A stretch of DNA of 10,193 nucleotides, from assembly GCA_022769845.1 (NCBI GenBank), contig JALEIO010000144.1, forward strand, positions 1 to 10,193, read 5' to 3'. Position numbers and translations under genes: made by a program. This stretch comes from Oscillospiraceae bacterium (lineage in GTDB: Bacteria; Bacillota; Clostridia; UMGS1810). The notes below the pieces were generated by a model. The model saw only the letters and a program-made list of their open reading frames with translations, did no database searches and was not told the DNA's origin. Shown here piece after piece: positions 1 through 6,668 of the stretch (positions are counted from its first letter, which is position 1; every line of letters starts with the position of its first letter).

Positions 1-1514
1 ACATTTTAATCTCAACCGATTTTAATACCGAATTTTCAAAGGACGAAAACGGAGTTAATTTTTACTGTCACGTTTTTGTAAAGCCGAATATTGTATTTGA
101 CGACAAAATAAACTTGGAAATCGGAGACGCGACAATTCCGAACGATACAAGCGGCAGTGAGTTTGCCATGTATGCGGACGGATATATTTGGCAGGTGAAA
201 AAGGACGGCGAAAACACCGTAATTACTCAAACGAAAGACGTAAACAAGCCATATGAATTCTGCGAATATTTGCCGAACAGCGCGGTTTATAAATATATGC
301 TGGTAAGAAAAATTGACCATAAAATAATTTTTGCAAAAGACGCTGCGCTTACAGGTGCACAGTCATTCACGGATAATGACGAAAGCAATCCTACATACAC
401 CTCTGTTGCGCACAACGGCAAAGACTTAACCGTGCTGTCATCATCAGGCAAAATTTTGCATTTTACAACGCCTGCGAGTGAGTCTGAAGACATTTCGTCT
501 CCGAAAGAAATAATTCCTATTGGCGAAAGCAAAATCTATATGGACGATATTGTGTATATTCCTAATGAAAAGTGCCAATATTACGCAATGACAGGGCATA
601 ACAGCGCAGGGGCACAGTATATGTATTTGTCCGAGCTTAAATATTCGTCAGAGGATGAGCCTACATTTGTATATGTCGACGTAAGCCTGGAAAACGGCGA
701 GATGTACAAAAAGCTTTTGGTTGAGGGGCAATATTTGTATGTGCTTACAAACAAGGCGGTTTATACCATTAAAACCGGAAAGTCCGGAACGAACCTTGCC
801 ACGAGCGGTGCTCTTAAAAAATATGCCGATATCGACCAAAAGAATATCAAAGACATACATATGATTACCGTGGGAAATGAACGTGTGCTTGTGGGATATG
901 GCGCAAACAACAATCTTTATGTTATTACAAGCAGCGGAGACTGCTTCCCCATAAAAACTTACGACGGCACCGCAATGAACATAATTGACTTTAACGGTGG
1001 GCTTTACAGCGTTGCCGGCGGAAAAATCAGGTCGGAGCAGATAACCTATGAATCGCCTGAAAACAAGAGTCTTGTTTCGCCGCTTTGCACATACAGAGTA
1101 AATATTTTGGACAAAAATAAGCGTCTTGTAACCGATTTTCCAACCGACGGCAAATTTACGGTTGAGTATTATGCCGAGAGCATTGACAGAATAATTTTTG
1201 ACAACGGAAAATATGATACAACCTCGCCTGCGCAGAACAAGCTTCCTGTTTCGGTAGTGTTTGCGGTTTACAACAAGAATACAGGCAAGCTTGCGGATAT
1301 CAGAGTTAATAATTTTATGCTGGATTACGTTTATTTGTCGGAGCAGCCCGAATTAAGCTTTGGCTCGCTTTTGCGATGCGAAGAAACGTTTAATATCGGC
1401 GAGGGCGAATATTATGCAAAGGTTATGACGTTTAAGGGCAATAATTTCTATTGGCCCGAAAGAAATAACTCAACCACAACGTTAGATATATTCACAAAAT
1501 CGCTTGACAGTTAA
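1..1514 (+). CDS. 3' part of large, probably extracellular beta-rich protein (5' end outside window)
   Basis: The frame is open from base 3 (ATT TTA ATC...) to TAA at 1512-1514, so about 503 C-terminal residues are visible and the start lies upstream. The TTG at 114 has no ribosome binding site and is only an internal Leu codon. I do not recognise a named family. Between bases ~400 and ~1060 short units recur (NGKDLTVLSSSGKI, EGQYLYVLTNKAVY, NNLYVITSSGDCF, NGGLYSVAGGKI). Each is strand-turn-strand with Gly/Asn turns, which suggests a beta-propeller-like fold. From ~1074 a separate C-terminal module begins; its 'SVVFAVYNKNTGKLADIRV...YYAKVMTF' pattern resembles the C-terminal beta-sandwich of large secreted clostridial proteins (SVVFAVYNKN and GKLADIRV are the clearest parts). 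No transmembrane segment or LPXTG signal is visible, so any signal peptide or S-layer anchor must be in the missing N-terminus. A surface location is inferred. It converges on the small gene at 1544-1783. Confidence 0.85.
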   Translation, partial: ILISTDFNTEFSKDENGVNFYCHVFVKPNIVFDDKINLEIGDATIPNDTSGSEFAMYADGYIWQVKKDGENTVITQTKDVNKPYEFCEYLPNSAVYKYMLVRKIDHKIIFAKDAALTGAQSFTDNDESNPTYTSVAHNGKDLTVLSSSGKILHFTTPASESEDISSPKEIIPIGESKIYMDDIVYIPNEKCQYYAMTGHNSAGAQYMYLSELKYSSEDEPTFVYVDVSLENGEMYKKLLVEGQYLYVLTNKAVYTIKTGKSGTNLATSGALKKYADIDQKNIKDIHMITVGNERVLVGYGANNNLYVITSSGDCFPIKTYDGTAMNIIDFNGGLYSVAGGKIRSEQITYESPENKSLVSPLCTYRVNILDKNKRLVTDFPTDGKFTVEYYAESIDRIIFDNGKYDTTSPAQNKLPVSVVFAVYNKNTGKLADIRVNNFMLDYVYLSEQPELSFGSLLRCEETFNIGEGEYYAKVMTFKGNNFYWPERNNSTTTLDIFTKSLDS

Positions 1515-1518
1515 AAAA

Positions 1519-1544
1519 GGGGACGATAAATCGTCCCTTTTTTT
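1519..1544. terminator. Bidirectional intrinsic terminator between convergent genes
   Basis: A perfect 7-bp stem, GGGACGA (1520-1526) with TCGTCCC (1531-1537), closes a TAAA tetraloop. It is followed on the plus strand by seven T (1538-1544). On the minus strand the same stem is followed by one C and then six T (complement of A1513-1518). It begins five bases after the plus-strand stop (1514) and abuts the minus-strand TGA (1544-1546), so it can end transcription from both sides. Confidence 0.9.
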
Positions 1545-1783
1545 CATATAAAGCGCGCAATACAAAAAACAGCAGTAAGAAGCAAGGCGGATATAATTAC
1601 AAACGGAAAAACGCGGCGGATTTTATTTTTTTCTGTATTCGTTTTGCCGGAAACAAAGGAGTTTACAATGTTCTCTGCCTGCATAACTATGTCGGGAATG
1701 TAGTTTTCTTTGGCAAAATTTCTGCCTCTTTTGTTTTTTTGCGGAACAAAACCGTCAAAATCTGCTCTGCCCTCGTGTGTCAT
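1544..1783 (-). CDS. Small tail-anchored membrane protein, hypothetical
   Basis: This 79-residue protein is not recognised. Residues 1-56 are hydrophilic and charged, with a basic stretch around 17-25 (KNKRGRNFAKE). Residues ~59-78 form one hydrophobic segment (FPFVIISALLLTAVFCIARF) reaching almost to the C-terminus, preceded by KNKIRR. By the positive-inside rule this predicts a cytoplasmic N-terminal part and a C-terminal membrane anchor. The ATG is supported by a good Shine-Dalgarno site, GGGAGG, at 1791-1796 on the complement, about 7 bases upstream. The gene lies 66 bp downstream of spoIIE on the same strand with no intrinsic terminator between them, so co-transcription and a sporulation link are possible but are inference from position only. 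Codon use resembles the neighbours. The function is unknown. Confidence 0.75.
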   Translation of the reverse strand: MTHEGRADFDGFVPQKNKRGRNFAKENYIPDIVMQAENIVNSFVSGKTNTEKNKIRRVFPFVIISALLLTAVFCIARFI

Positions 1784-1849
1784 ATTTTTTCCTCCCGTAA
1801 ATTTTATCCTTTTAATGTAATAATACCCAAAAATTTACTGTAATATACC

Positions 1850-4171
1850 TTAATATATTCTTGCGCAAATTACCGTCATATCATCTTTTGGTATGTTGTC
1901 CTGATTTTTAAGAGCCGCCTTTAAAATAAAGTGCGACATTTCTTTTATATTTTCGCCGTCTGATTCTTTAATTGCGGAAATAAGCTTTTCTTCATCGCCG
2001 AAAGCGTCAAAAATGCCGTCAGTAAGCATAATTATAACGCTTGAGCGGTTTAAATTTTTAACGCACGCTTTTTTCTCCACATTCATCAAAATGCCGATTG
2101 GCAGCGATGAAAATTCTACCTTTTCAACGCTTTTGCCATTTTTGATGTAGCTGTTTGCACCGCCCACCTTTATAAAATGCGCAATTCCCCGCTCAAGGTC
2201 AACGGCACACAAATCAAGGGTTGCAAAAATTTCGGAATTGCTTTTTAATAAAAGTGCGGAATTTATGATGTTCAGCGCCGAGCCGGCGTCAAATCCGGCT
2301 TCAAAAAACCTTTTAAGCAGGCTTACTGCGCTTGCACTCATATTTGCCGCGTTTTCGCCTGAACCCATTCCGTCGCTTACCGCTATCATATGTCCGCCGA
2401 CAAGCGGCACCGAAACGGACGCGTCACCGCAGATTTCCTCGCCGTCCTTGGGCATTGACGCCGATGCTGATTCAATAGAAAATTTCATTGACGGATAAAA
2501 TTTTATCATCATATCGCCGTTATCGCTTAAAATTCTGCCCAGTCTAACCTTTTTGCACAAAACCTCCTCAACGGCGTCTGTAACCGCTTTAATTTCCGCA
2601 GTTCCTTTTAGGCAAACAGTAATTTCAAATTCTTCCCTTTTTCCGTTTACCACCGCCCACACAAATTTTGAACTTATCTGCCGTTTGCACAGCGCAGCCT
2701 TGATTTCACCCTGCACTTCAGAATCAATGCCGATATCGGTTGTATTGAGCGTATTTTTAATGATTTTTGACAAATCCTTAATCTGCATTGCCGCAGCGTT
2801 CTTGCTTTCTATTATTTTACCCTTCCAGAATTTCGACATTGAAAAAAGCTCGTACATATTGTTAAACGCGGTGCAAAATTCCTCCTGACGTATGCAGCAT
2901 TCTTTAAAGCCGTCGGGCAGCTGCTTTGTAAGAATTTTTCCGTTAAGGTTGGCAATAGAAAACATTTTCAGCATATGATGATAGGTTGTCTGATAATTAT
3001 GCTGCCAGCAGTTAAAGCGCATAGAACAGTCGGCGCACACCTTTTTAGATGCGCTGTCAAAAAAAGCAATAAGGTCTTTTCTTTCCATATCGCTGTCCGG
3101 CTTTTCAGAGGTAAAATACATATTTGCAAGCTGTTCGAGCGATACCGCCATTGCCAAAATTTTTGATTTGACAATTGTTTTAAACTGCACTGCCCGCTCT
3201 GTTTCGGTATCGTCTGCGGCCTTTATCTTTCCCGAAAACGCGTATGCCTTGTCAAACATTCGCTTTGGCAGAACAAACAGTAAAAACGCTGCCGCGAGTA
3301 TTTCGTAAACGCTTATAAGAACTTCGCCCGATGAGTTTAAAAATATTGTGATTATGGTGTTTGCAAGGATAAATCCAAGGCAGACGCCCAGCCGTCCGTA
3401 ATTTTTAAAAAATCCCGCAACCATAGACGAAAACGCAAACGCACCCACCGTTGCACTCAAATTAAAATTGTTAACACCGCTTGCAACGCCGCAGATTACG
3501 CCTATTGACGCCCCTATTCCCATTTCGCCGCTTTTGTCAAAAACAAGAATTAAAAGTATGCACAAAATGTTGCATAATTTTATGCCGAATATTGGCGGAA
3601 TACGCGAAAACGCAAATACGCACACCGCAAAAAATGCGGTAATACACACAAATTCGTCCTGCGAAACAATGCTGCGTTTTGCATATTCTTTGACAATCGG
3701 AACGGCTTTGTCCATAACAAATACGCCGACGAATGCGATAAACGATTCGGTTGCGCACAGCACAATATCGTAGAGCAAAAACGAGTCAAAATATGACGCT
3801 GCCACACCCGCAAAAAACAAAAGAATGCTCATAACCGCCGCTTTAATGCTTGTCCGCTTAAGAGGAAAGACAATGTTTACCGCTGTGTAAATCAGCATTG
3901 GAACTATGTATTTTATGCTCAATTTCGGTCCGACAGACAATAGCGCCGATACTGCGATCGCCAGAAATTTAAAAATTGAGGCTTGGTTTAATGTTCCGCT
4001 TGCATAAAATGACGCGCAAAACGGAATATATCCTCCGAAAACGGTTGAAAACGAACAAATGATACCAAACAATACATTGAAAATTTCGTCTTTATATACG
4101 GCAAAATCCTTTATCGGCGGCAAAGGGAGCCGAAAAGATTTAATATTTGGAACAAGCTTTGTTTTTTGCAT
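1850..4171 (-). CDS. spoIIE: Stage II sporulation protein E, PP2C-type serine phosphatase
   Basis: SpoIIE is the membrane phosphatase that dephosphorylates SpoIIAA-P, frees sigma-F in the forespore, and acts with FtsZ at the polar septum. This one has 773 residues, a little shorter than the 827 of B. subtilis. Residues ~30-300 form a multispanning membrane domain of about ten segments. The central domain has the family cysteine pattern C379-x2-C382-x5-C388-W, plus C425, C426 and C433. The C-terminal PP2C domain (~570-773) carries the expected acidic metal ligands: D583 (CGDAS), D600 (VSDGMGSG), D718 (LTDGIFDAF) and D764 (PKDDM). Their spacing is close to that of B. subtilis. The start chosen is the ATG at 4171, because GGAGG (4179-4183 complement) lies just upstream. 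The frame continues open to 4243, but that extension crosses the predicted promoter and has no ribosome binding site. The usual downstream neighbours tilS, hpt and ftsH are absent; a small membrane-protein gene follows instead. Confidence 0.97.
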   Translation of the reverse strand: MQKTKLVPNIKSFRLPLPPIKDFAVYKDEIFNVLFGIICSFSTVFGGYIPFCASFYASGTLNQASIFKFLAIAVSALLSVGPKLSIKYIVPMLIYTAVNIVFPLKRTSIKAAVMSILLFFAGVAASYFDSFLLYDIVLCATESFIAFVGVFVMDKAVPIVKEYAKRSIVSQDEFVCITAFFAVCVFAFSRIPPIFGIKLCNILCILLILVFDKSGEMGIGASIGVICGVASGVNNFNLSATVGAFAFSSMVAGFFKNYGRLGVCLGFILANTIITIFLNSSGEVLISVYEILAAAFLLFVLPKRMFDKAYAFSGKIKAADDTETERAVQFKTIVKSKILAMAVSLEQLANMYFTSEKPDSDMERKDLIAFFDSASKKVCADCSMRFNCWQHNYQTTYHHMLKMFSIANLNGKILTKQLPDGFKECCIRQEEFCTAFNNMYELFSMSKFWKGKIIESKNAAAMQIKDLSKIIKNTLNTTDIGIDSEVQGEIKAALCKRQISSKFVWAVVNGKREEFEITVCLKGTAEIKAVTDAVEEVLCKKVRLGRILSDNGDMMIKFYPSMKFSIESASASMPKDGEEICGDASVSVPLVGGHMIAVSDGMGSGENAANMSASAVSLLKRFFEAGFDAGSALNIINSALLLKSNSEIFATLDLCAVDLERGIAHFIKVGGANSYIKNGKSVEKVEFSSLPIGILMNVEKKACVKNLNRSSVIIMLTDGIFDAFGDEEKLISAIKESDGENIKEMSHFILKAALKNQDNIPKDDMTVICARIY

Positions 4172-4222
4172 AAATTTTCCTCCTTGGTATAATAGAAAAT
4201 CAAGACTGATACGCCTTGTTTT

Positions 4223-4256
4223 ATTATAATTCGGAAAACGCAAAAAAATATGTCAA
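4223..4256 (-). promoter_or_regulatory. Predicted spoIIE promoter, 22-bp spacer, Spo0A-activated type
   Basis: On the minus strand a perfect -35 TTGACA (4256-4251) and a perfect -10 TATAAT (4228-4223) are separated by 22 bp instead of 17. No -35 match exists at normal spacing (ATATTT is found there). Such long spacing with consensus hexamers is the known signature of Spo0A-dependent sigma-A promoters such as B. subtilis spoIIG and spoIIE. Three one-mismatch matches to the 0A box TGNCGAA are present: TTTGACA read in reverse over the -35, TTCCGAA next to the -10 (4236-4230), and GGGCGAA upstream (4289-4283). The motif is short, so chance matches are possible. Transcription would begin near 4216, giving a leader of about 45 nt. 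Confidence 0.72.
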
Positions 4257-4289
4257 AAAATGGGCGGAAGATGCAAATATCTTTCGCCC
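4255..4289 (-). terminator. Intrinsic terminator of the ACT-domain gene, overlapping the spoIIE -35
   Basis: Read on the minus strand, GGGCG + AAGAT (4289-4285, 4283-4279) pairs with ATCTT + CGCCC (4272-4268, 4266-4262). One A/C mismatch separates the two stem parts, and the loop is six bases. One A and then six T (4260-4255) follow. The hairpin lies about 73 bp past the ACT-gene stop. The last two T of the tract are the first two bases of the predicted spoIIE -35. The stem would be slightly better on the plus strand, where the mismatch becomes G-U, but only the minus strand has a T tract. Confidence 0.7.
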
Positions 4290-4361
4290 CGATTTGGCAT
4301 AAAATAAGGTGATTTTATGTTGTTGTGGTAAAAAATGCAATTTAATGCAAAAAGCGATATC

Positions 4362-4796
4362 TTATTTTGTAATTTCGTCAAGAAACGGATCGATTTTATA
4401 TGTGGGCATAATCAGCGAAATTTCGTGCGCCGATACGGCAATAAGGCGAATGTCGGCGTTGTATTCGGAAAGAGGGTCGAGAATTTTTTTCACTATAAAA
4501 TCGGTGTTGTCAAGGTTTTCGCCGAGTATGGATATTTTTGAATTTGCACCGGTTACTGTGGTTAAGACTCCGTTTTGCCTGCCTGTGATTTTTAGAATTT
4601 CACACACGTTTTTATCGCTTGCCGCTACCGTTATGCCGCCATGCAGAGCGGTGTTTATCGTAATAAGATTTATTTTTTTGTCGGATAATTCACAAAGCAG
4701 CGTATATGCAAGGTGCGGCATTTTTTGCGGCGGCGTTATTGTGATAACCGCTATGTCATCTGTAACGGTAATTTTGTTTATAACCGTTGATTCCAT
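4362..4796 (-). CDS. Stand-alone tandem ACT-domain protein, aspartokinase regulatory-domain-like
   Basis: This 144-residue protein has no kinase domain. Residues ~1-70 match the pattern of the first aspartokinase ACT domain (VINKITVTDDIAVITI, then LAYTLLCELSDKKINLITI, then GGITVAASD). Residues ~75-144 match the second (ISILGENL, then IVKKILDPLSEYNADIRLIAVS, then HEISLIMP). In aspartokinases these paired domains bind lysine or threonine and control activity. B. subtilis aspartokinase II has a separate beta subunit of this kind, made from an internal start inside lysC; here it is its own gene. The ATG at 4796 is supported by GGAGG at about 4803-4807 (complement). It lies on the same strand 186 bp downstream of dapB, past a terminator-like hairpin. 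An amino-acid-sensing role in the aspartate pathway is inferred from fold and context. The ligand is unknown, and it could instead be a degenerate aspartokinase remnant. Confidence 0.82.
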   Translation of the reverse strand: MESTVINKITVTDDIAVITITPPQKMPHLAYTLLCELSDKKINLITINTALHGGITVAASDKNVCEILKITGRQNGVLTTVTGANSKISILGENLDNTDFIVKKILDPLSEYNADIRLIAVSAHEISLIMPTYKIDPFLDEITK

Positions 4797-4871
4797 AATA
4801 ACCTCCGAAAAGAAAAATTACGTCTTTTTAAACAAGTATTTTGAAAAAAACATCATAAAAACCTTGCACCC

Positions 4872-4925
4872 GAACAATTCTGAAACGCTTGCAAACCGCT
4901 ATGCGGCTGCGTTTCAGAATTGTTC
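4872..4925. repeat. 17-bp perfect inverted repeat forming a long hairpin
   Basis: GAACAATTCTGAAACGC (4872-4888) is exactly complementary to GCGTTTCAGAATTGTTC (4909-4925). The 20-base loop contains a smaller stem, CCGC (4896-4899) with GCGG (4903-4906), around TAT. No T tract directly follows on either strand, so a simple terminator is unlikely. It sits in the dapB-ACT gap, 75 bp upstream of the ACT start and beyond the dapB terminator. It could be an RNA-processing or stability hairpin, a leader element, or a copy of a dispersed palindromic repeat. Confidence 0.85.
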
Positions 4926-4941
4926 AGCAGCCATTAAATAA

Positions 4942-4975
4942 AAATGAGGACTGTCTTTTTTGACAATCCTCATTT
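4942..4975 (-). terminator. Intrinsic terminator after dapB
   Basis: On the minus strand AAATGAGGA (4975-4967) pairs with TCCTCATTT (4950-4942) and GACA pairs with TGTC below the loop. The single non-Watson-Crick position (4966/4951) becomes a U-G wobble in the minus-strand RNA. This gives a continuous 14-bp stem with an A6 loop. A T-rich tail (TTATTT, 4941-4936) follows. The hairpin begins 8 bp past the dapB stop. It should end or reduce transcription into the ACT gene. Confidence 0.82.
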
Positions 4976-4982
4976 GTGTATT

Positions 4983-5738
4983 TTATAAATTCATAATATC
5001 CTGCATATTGTAAAGCCCTGCGCCCTTGCCCGACAAAAACTGCGCCGCCCTGATGCTGCCGACTGCAAAAACCTCTTTACTCGCGGCTTTATGCGTGATT
5101 TCAATAATTTCATCATTGCCCGCAAAAATCACCGTATGCTCGCCGACAATGTTTCCGCCGCGTATCGAATGAATTCCAATCTCGTTTTTGCTGCGTTTTT
5201 GCCTTGATAAATGGCGGTCGTAAACGTATTCGCAGGATTCTTTAAGCTCCTTGTTGATTTCGTCCGCAATCATAAGCGCCGTGCCGCTTGGAGCGTCAAT
5301 TTTTTGGTTATGATGCTTTTCGACAATTTCAATATCAAAATTATCCTCCAAAACCCTTGATGCCTGTTTTGCAAGGCTGACCAAAAGGTTTACACCGAGC
5401 GACATATTCGCCGAAAAAAACACCGGAATTTTTTTTGCCGCCTCATAAATTTTTGACGTTTGCTCACCCGTAAGACCGGTTGTTGCAATAACCGCCGCGA
5501 CATTGTTTTTTGTGCAGTAGCAAAGCACTTTTTCGAGGTTTGCGGGATGCGAAAAATCTATCACAACGTTTGCGCCTGCGTTTATATCATCAAAATCGCT
5601 GTATACAGGATAGTCAAAATTTTTTTCGGTGTTTATGTCAAAGCCTGCGACTATTTTAACTGTTTCGTCGCACTTTGCCGCCTCCGAAATAACTCTGCCC
5701 ATCTTGCCGTTGCAGCCGCTTAAAATAATATTAATCAT
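4983..5738 (-). CDS. dapB: 4-hydroxy-tetrahydrodipicolinate reductase
   Basis: DapB is the cytoplasmic NAD(P)H-dependent reductase that converts the DapA product (4-hydroxy-tetrahydrodipicolinate) to tetrahydrodipicolinate. At 251 residues it is normal length. The N-terminal Rossmann motif is GCNGKMGR (residues ~8-15). The signature EKHHNQKIDAPSGTA carries the His-His catalytic pair, the Lys and the substrate-binding SGT. Further conserved segments are VIATTGLT, FFSANMSLGVN, and IHSIRGGNIVGEH near the C-terminal domain. The ATG at 5738 has an AGGAG site at 5752-5748 (complement) in the 15-bp gap after dapA, so the two are surely co-transcribed. Its product feeds meso-diaminopimelate, lysine and, in spore formers, dipicolinate. 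Confidence 0.97.
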   Translation of the reverse strand: MINIILSGCNGKMGRVISEAAKCDETVKIVAGFDINTEKNFDYPVYSDFDDINAGANVVIDFSHPANLEKVLCYCTKNNVAAVIATTGLTGEQTSKIYEAAKKIPVFFSANMSLGVNLLVSLAKQASRVLEDNFDIEIVEKHHNQKIDAPSGTALMIADEINKELKESCEYVYDRHLSRQKRSKNEIGIHSIRGGNIVGEHTVIFAGNDEIIEITHKAASKEVFAVGSIRAAQFLSGKGAGLYNMQDIMNL

Positions 5739-5753
5739 TTGTAAAAGCTCCTG

Positions 5754-6647
5754 TTATTTAACTAATTTTATACCGTAATTTATAAGCGCATTTCGCAGAT
5801 ATTTCTCGTTTTCGGGCGAGATTTCGCAAAGAGGAAGACGCAGCGTGTCGGCATTATATCCCATAAGGCTCATTGCCTTTTTAACGGGGATTGGGTTAAC
5901 CTCGCAGAACAGCGCGTCAATAAGCTCCATAGCCTCAAGCTGAAGCTTTGCAGCGCCCTCGGTATCTTTATCGAGGAATTTTTGGCACATATCGTGCACT
6001 TTTTTTGGCGCAACATTTGCAAGCACCGAAATAACGCCCATTCCGCCTACCGACATAATGGGGATAATTTGGTCGTCGTTGCCCGAATAAATTACCGCAT
6101 CGGGACATTTTGCCGCCATTTGCGCAACCTGCGTAATGTTGCCGCTCGCTTCTTTTATACCGATAATATTTTCAACCTTGCACAGCTCACAGAGTGTGTC
6201 CGGCTTAATGTTAAGACCTGTTCTTGACGGAACGTTATAAAGAATAATCGGAATTTTAACCGAATTTGCAAGCGCCGTAAAATGCTTTACAAGACCGCGC
6301 TGTGTGGTTTTGTTATAATAAGGCGTAACGGTCAAAAGTCCGTCTACTCCAAGGCTTTCAGCCTCTTTGCAAAGGTTAATGCCGTGAGCGGTGTCATTGC
6401 TGCCCGTTCCTGCAATTACGGGGATTCTGCCCGCAACCTTTTTAACTGTATAGTCGATAACCGACAAATGCTCATTATCGGGCATTGCCGCGCTTTCGCC
6501 CGTTGTGCCGCATATAATTATTGCGTCGGTTTCGTTTTCTATTTGAAATTCCAAAATTTTACCCAGTTCTTCAAAATTTATTGCGCCGTCTTCGGTAAAA
6601 GGAGTTATAATGGCAACTCCCGATCCGGTGAAAATTGGCTTTTTCAA
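5754..6647 (-). CDS. dapA: 4-hydroxy-tetrahydrodipicolinate synthase
   Basis: DapA condenses pyruvate with aspartate semialdehyde through a Schiff base; it is a cytoplasmic TIM-barrel enzyme. At 297 residues it is normal length, and the active-site residues align with E. coli at a constant offset of four: K165 (GIKEASGN, Schiff base), Y137 (ILYNVP), T48 (GTTGES), Y111 (TPYYNK) and R142 (PSRTG). The start is a TTG at 6647-6645, not ATG. It is chosen because GGAGGGG (6660-6654) lies six bases upstream and the reading begins MKKPIFTGSGVAIITPF, the normal family N-terminus. It lies 21 bp after asd and 15 bp before dapB on the same strand, so it is the middle gene of the asd-dapA-dapB operon. Confidence 0.98.
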   Translation of the reverse strand: MKKPIFTGSGVAIITPFTEDGAINFEELGKILEFQIENETDAIIICGTTGESAAMPDNEHLSVIDYTVKKVAGRIPVIAGTGSNDTAHGINLCKEAESLGVDGLLTVTPYYNKTTQRGLVKHFTALANSVKIPIILYNVPSRTGLNIKPDTLCELCKVENIIGIKEASGNITQVAQMAAKCPDAVIYSGNDDQIIPIMSVGGMGVISVLANVAPKKVHDMCQKFLDKDTEGAAKLQLEAMELIDALFCEVNPIPVKKAMSLMGYNADTLRLPLCEISPENEKYLRNALINYGIKLVK

Positions 6648-6668
6648 TTAAAACCCCTCCATAATTTT

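Noticed and set aside
2968..3813. Several 60-100 codon frames on both strands inside spoIIE
   Set aside because: All overlap the membrane or cysteine-cluster coding part of spoIIE, lack ribosome binding sites, and look like shadows in other frames.
4172..4243. 24-residue N-terminal extension of SpoIIE starting at 4243
   Set aside because: It would start inside the predicted promoter and upstream of the transcription start. The ATG at 4171 has a strong GGAGG site.
4872..4925. The long inverted repeat as an intrinsic terminator or LexA-type operator
   Set aside because: No T tract follows on either strand, and the GAAC/GTTC ends are 46 bases apart rather than the four-base spacing of a Gram-positive LexA box.
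4309..4941. 210-codon open frame on the plus strand over the ACT gene
   Set aside because: The minus-strand ACT protein has a good ribosome binding site and recognisable domains. The plus frame runs through the 17-bp inverted repeat and into the terminator region, and shows no family pattern.
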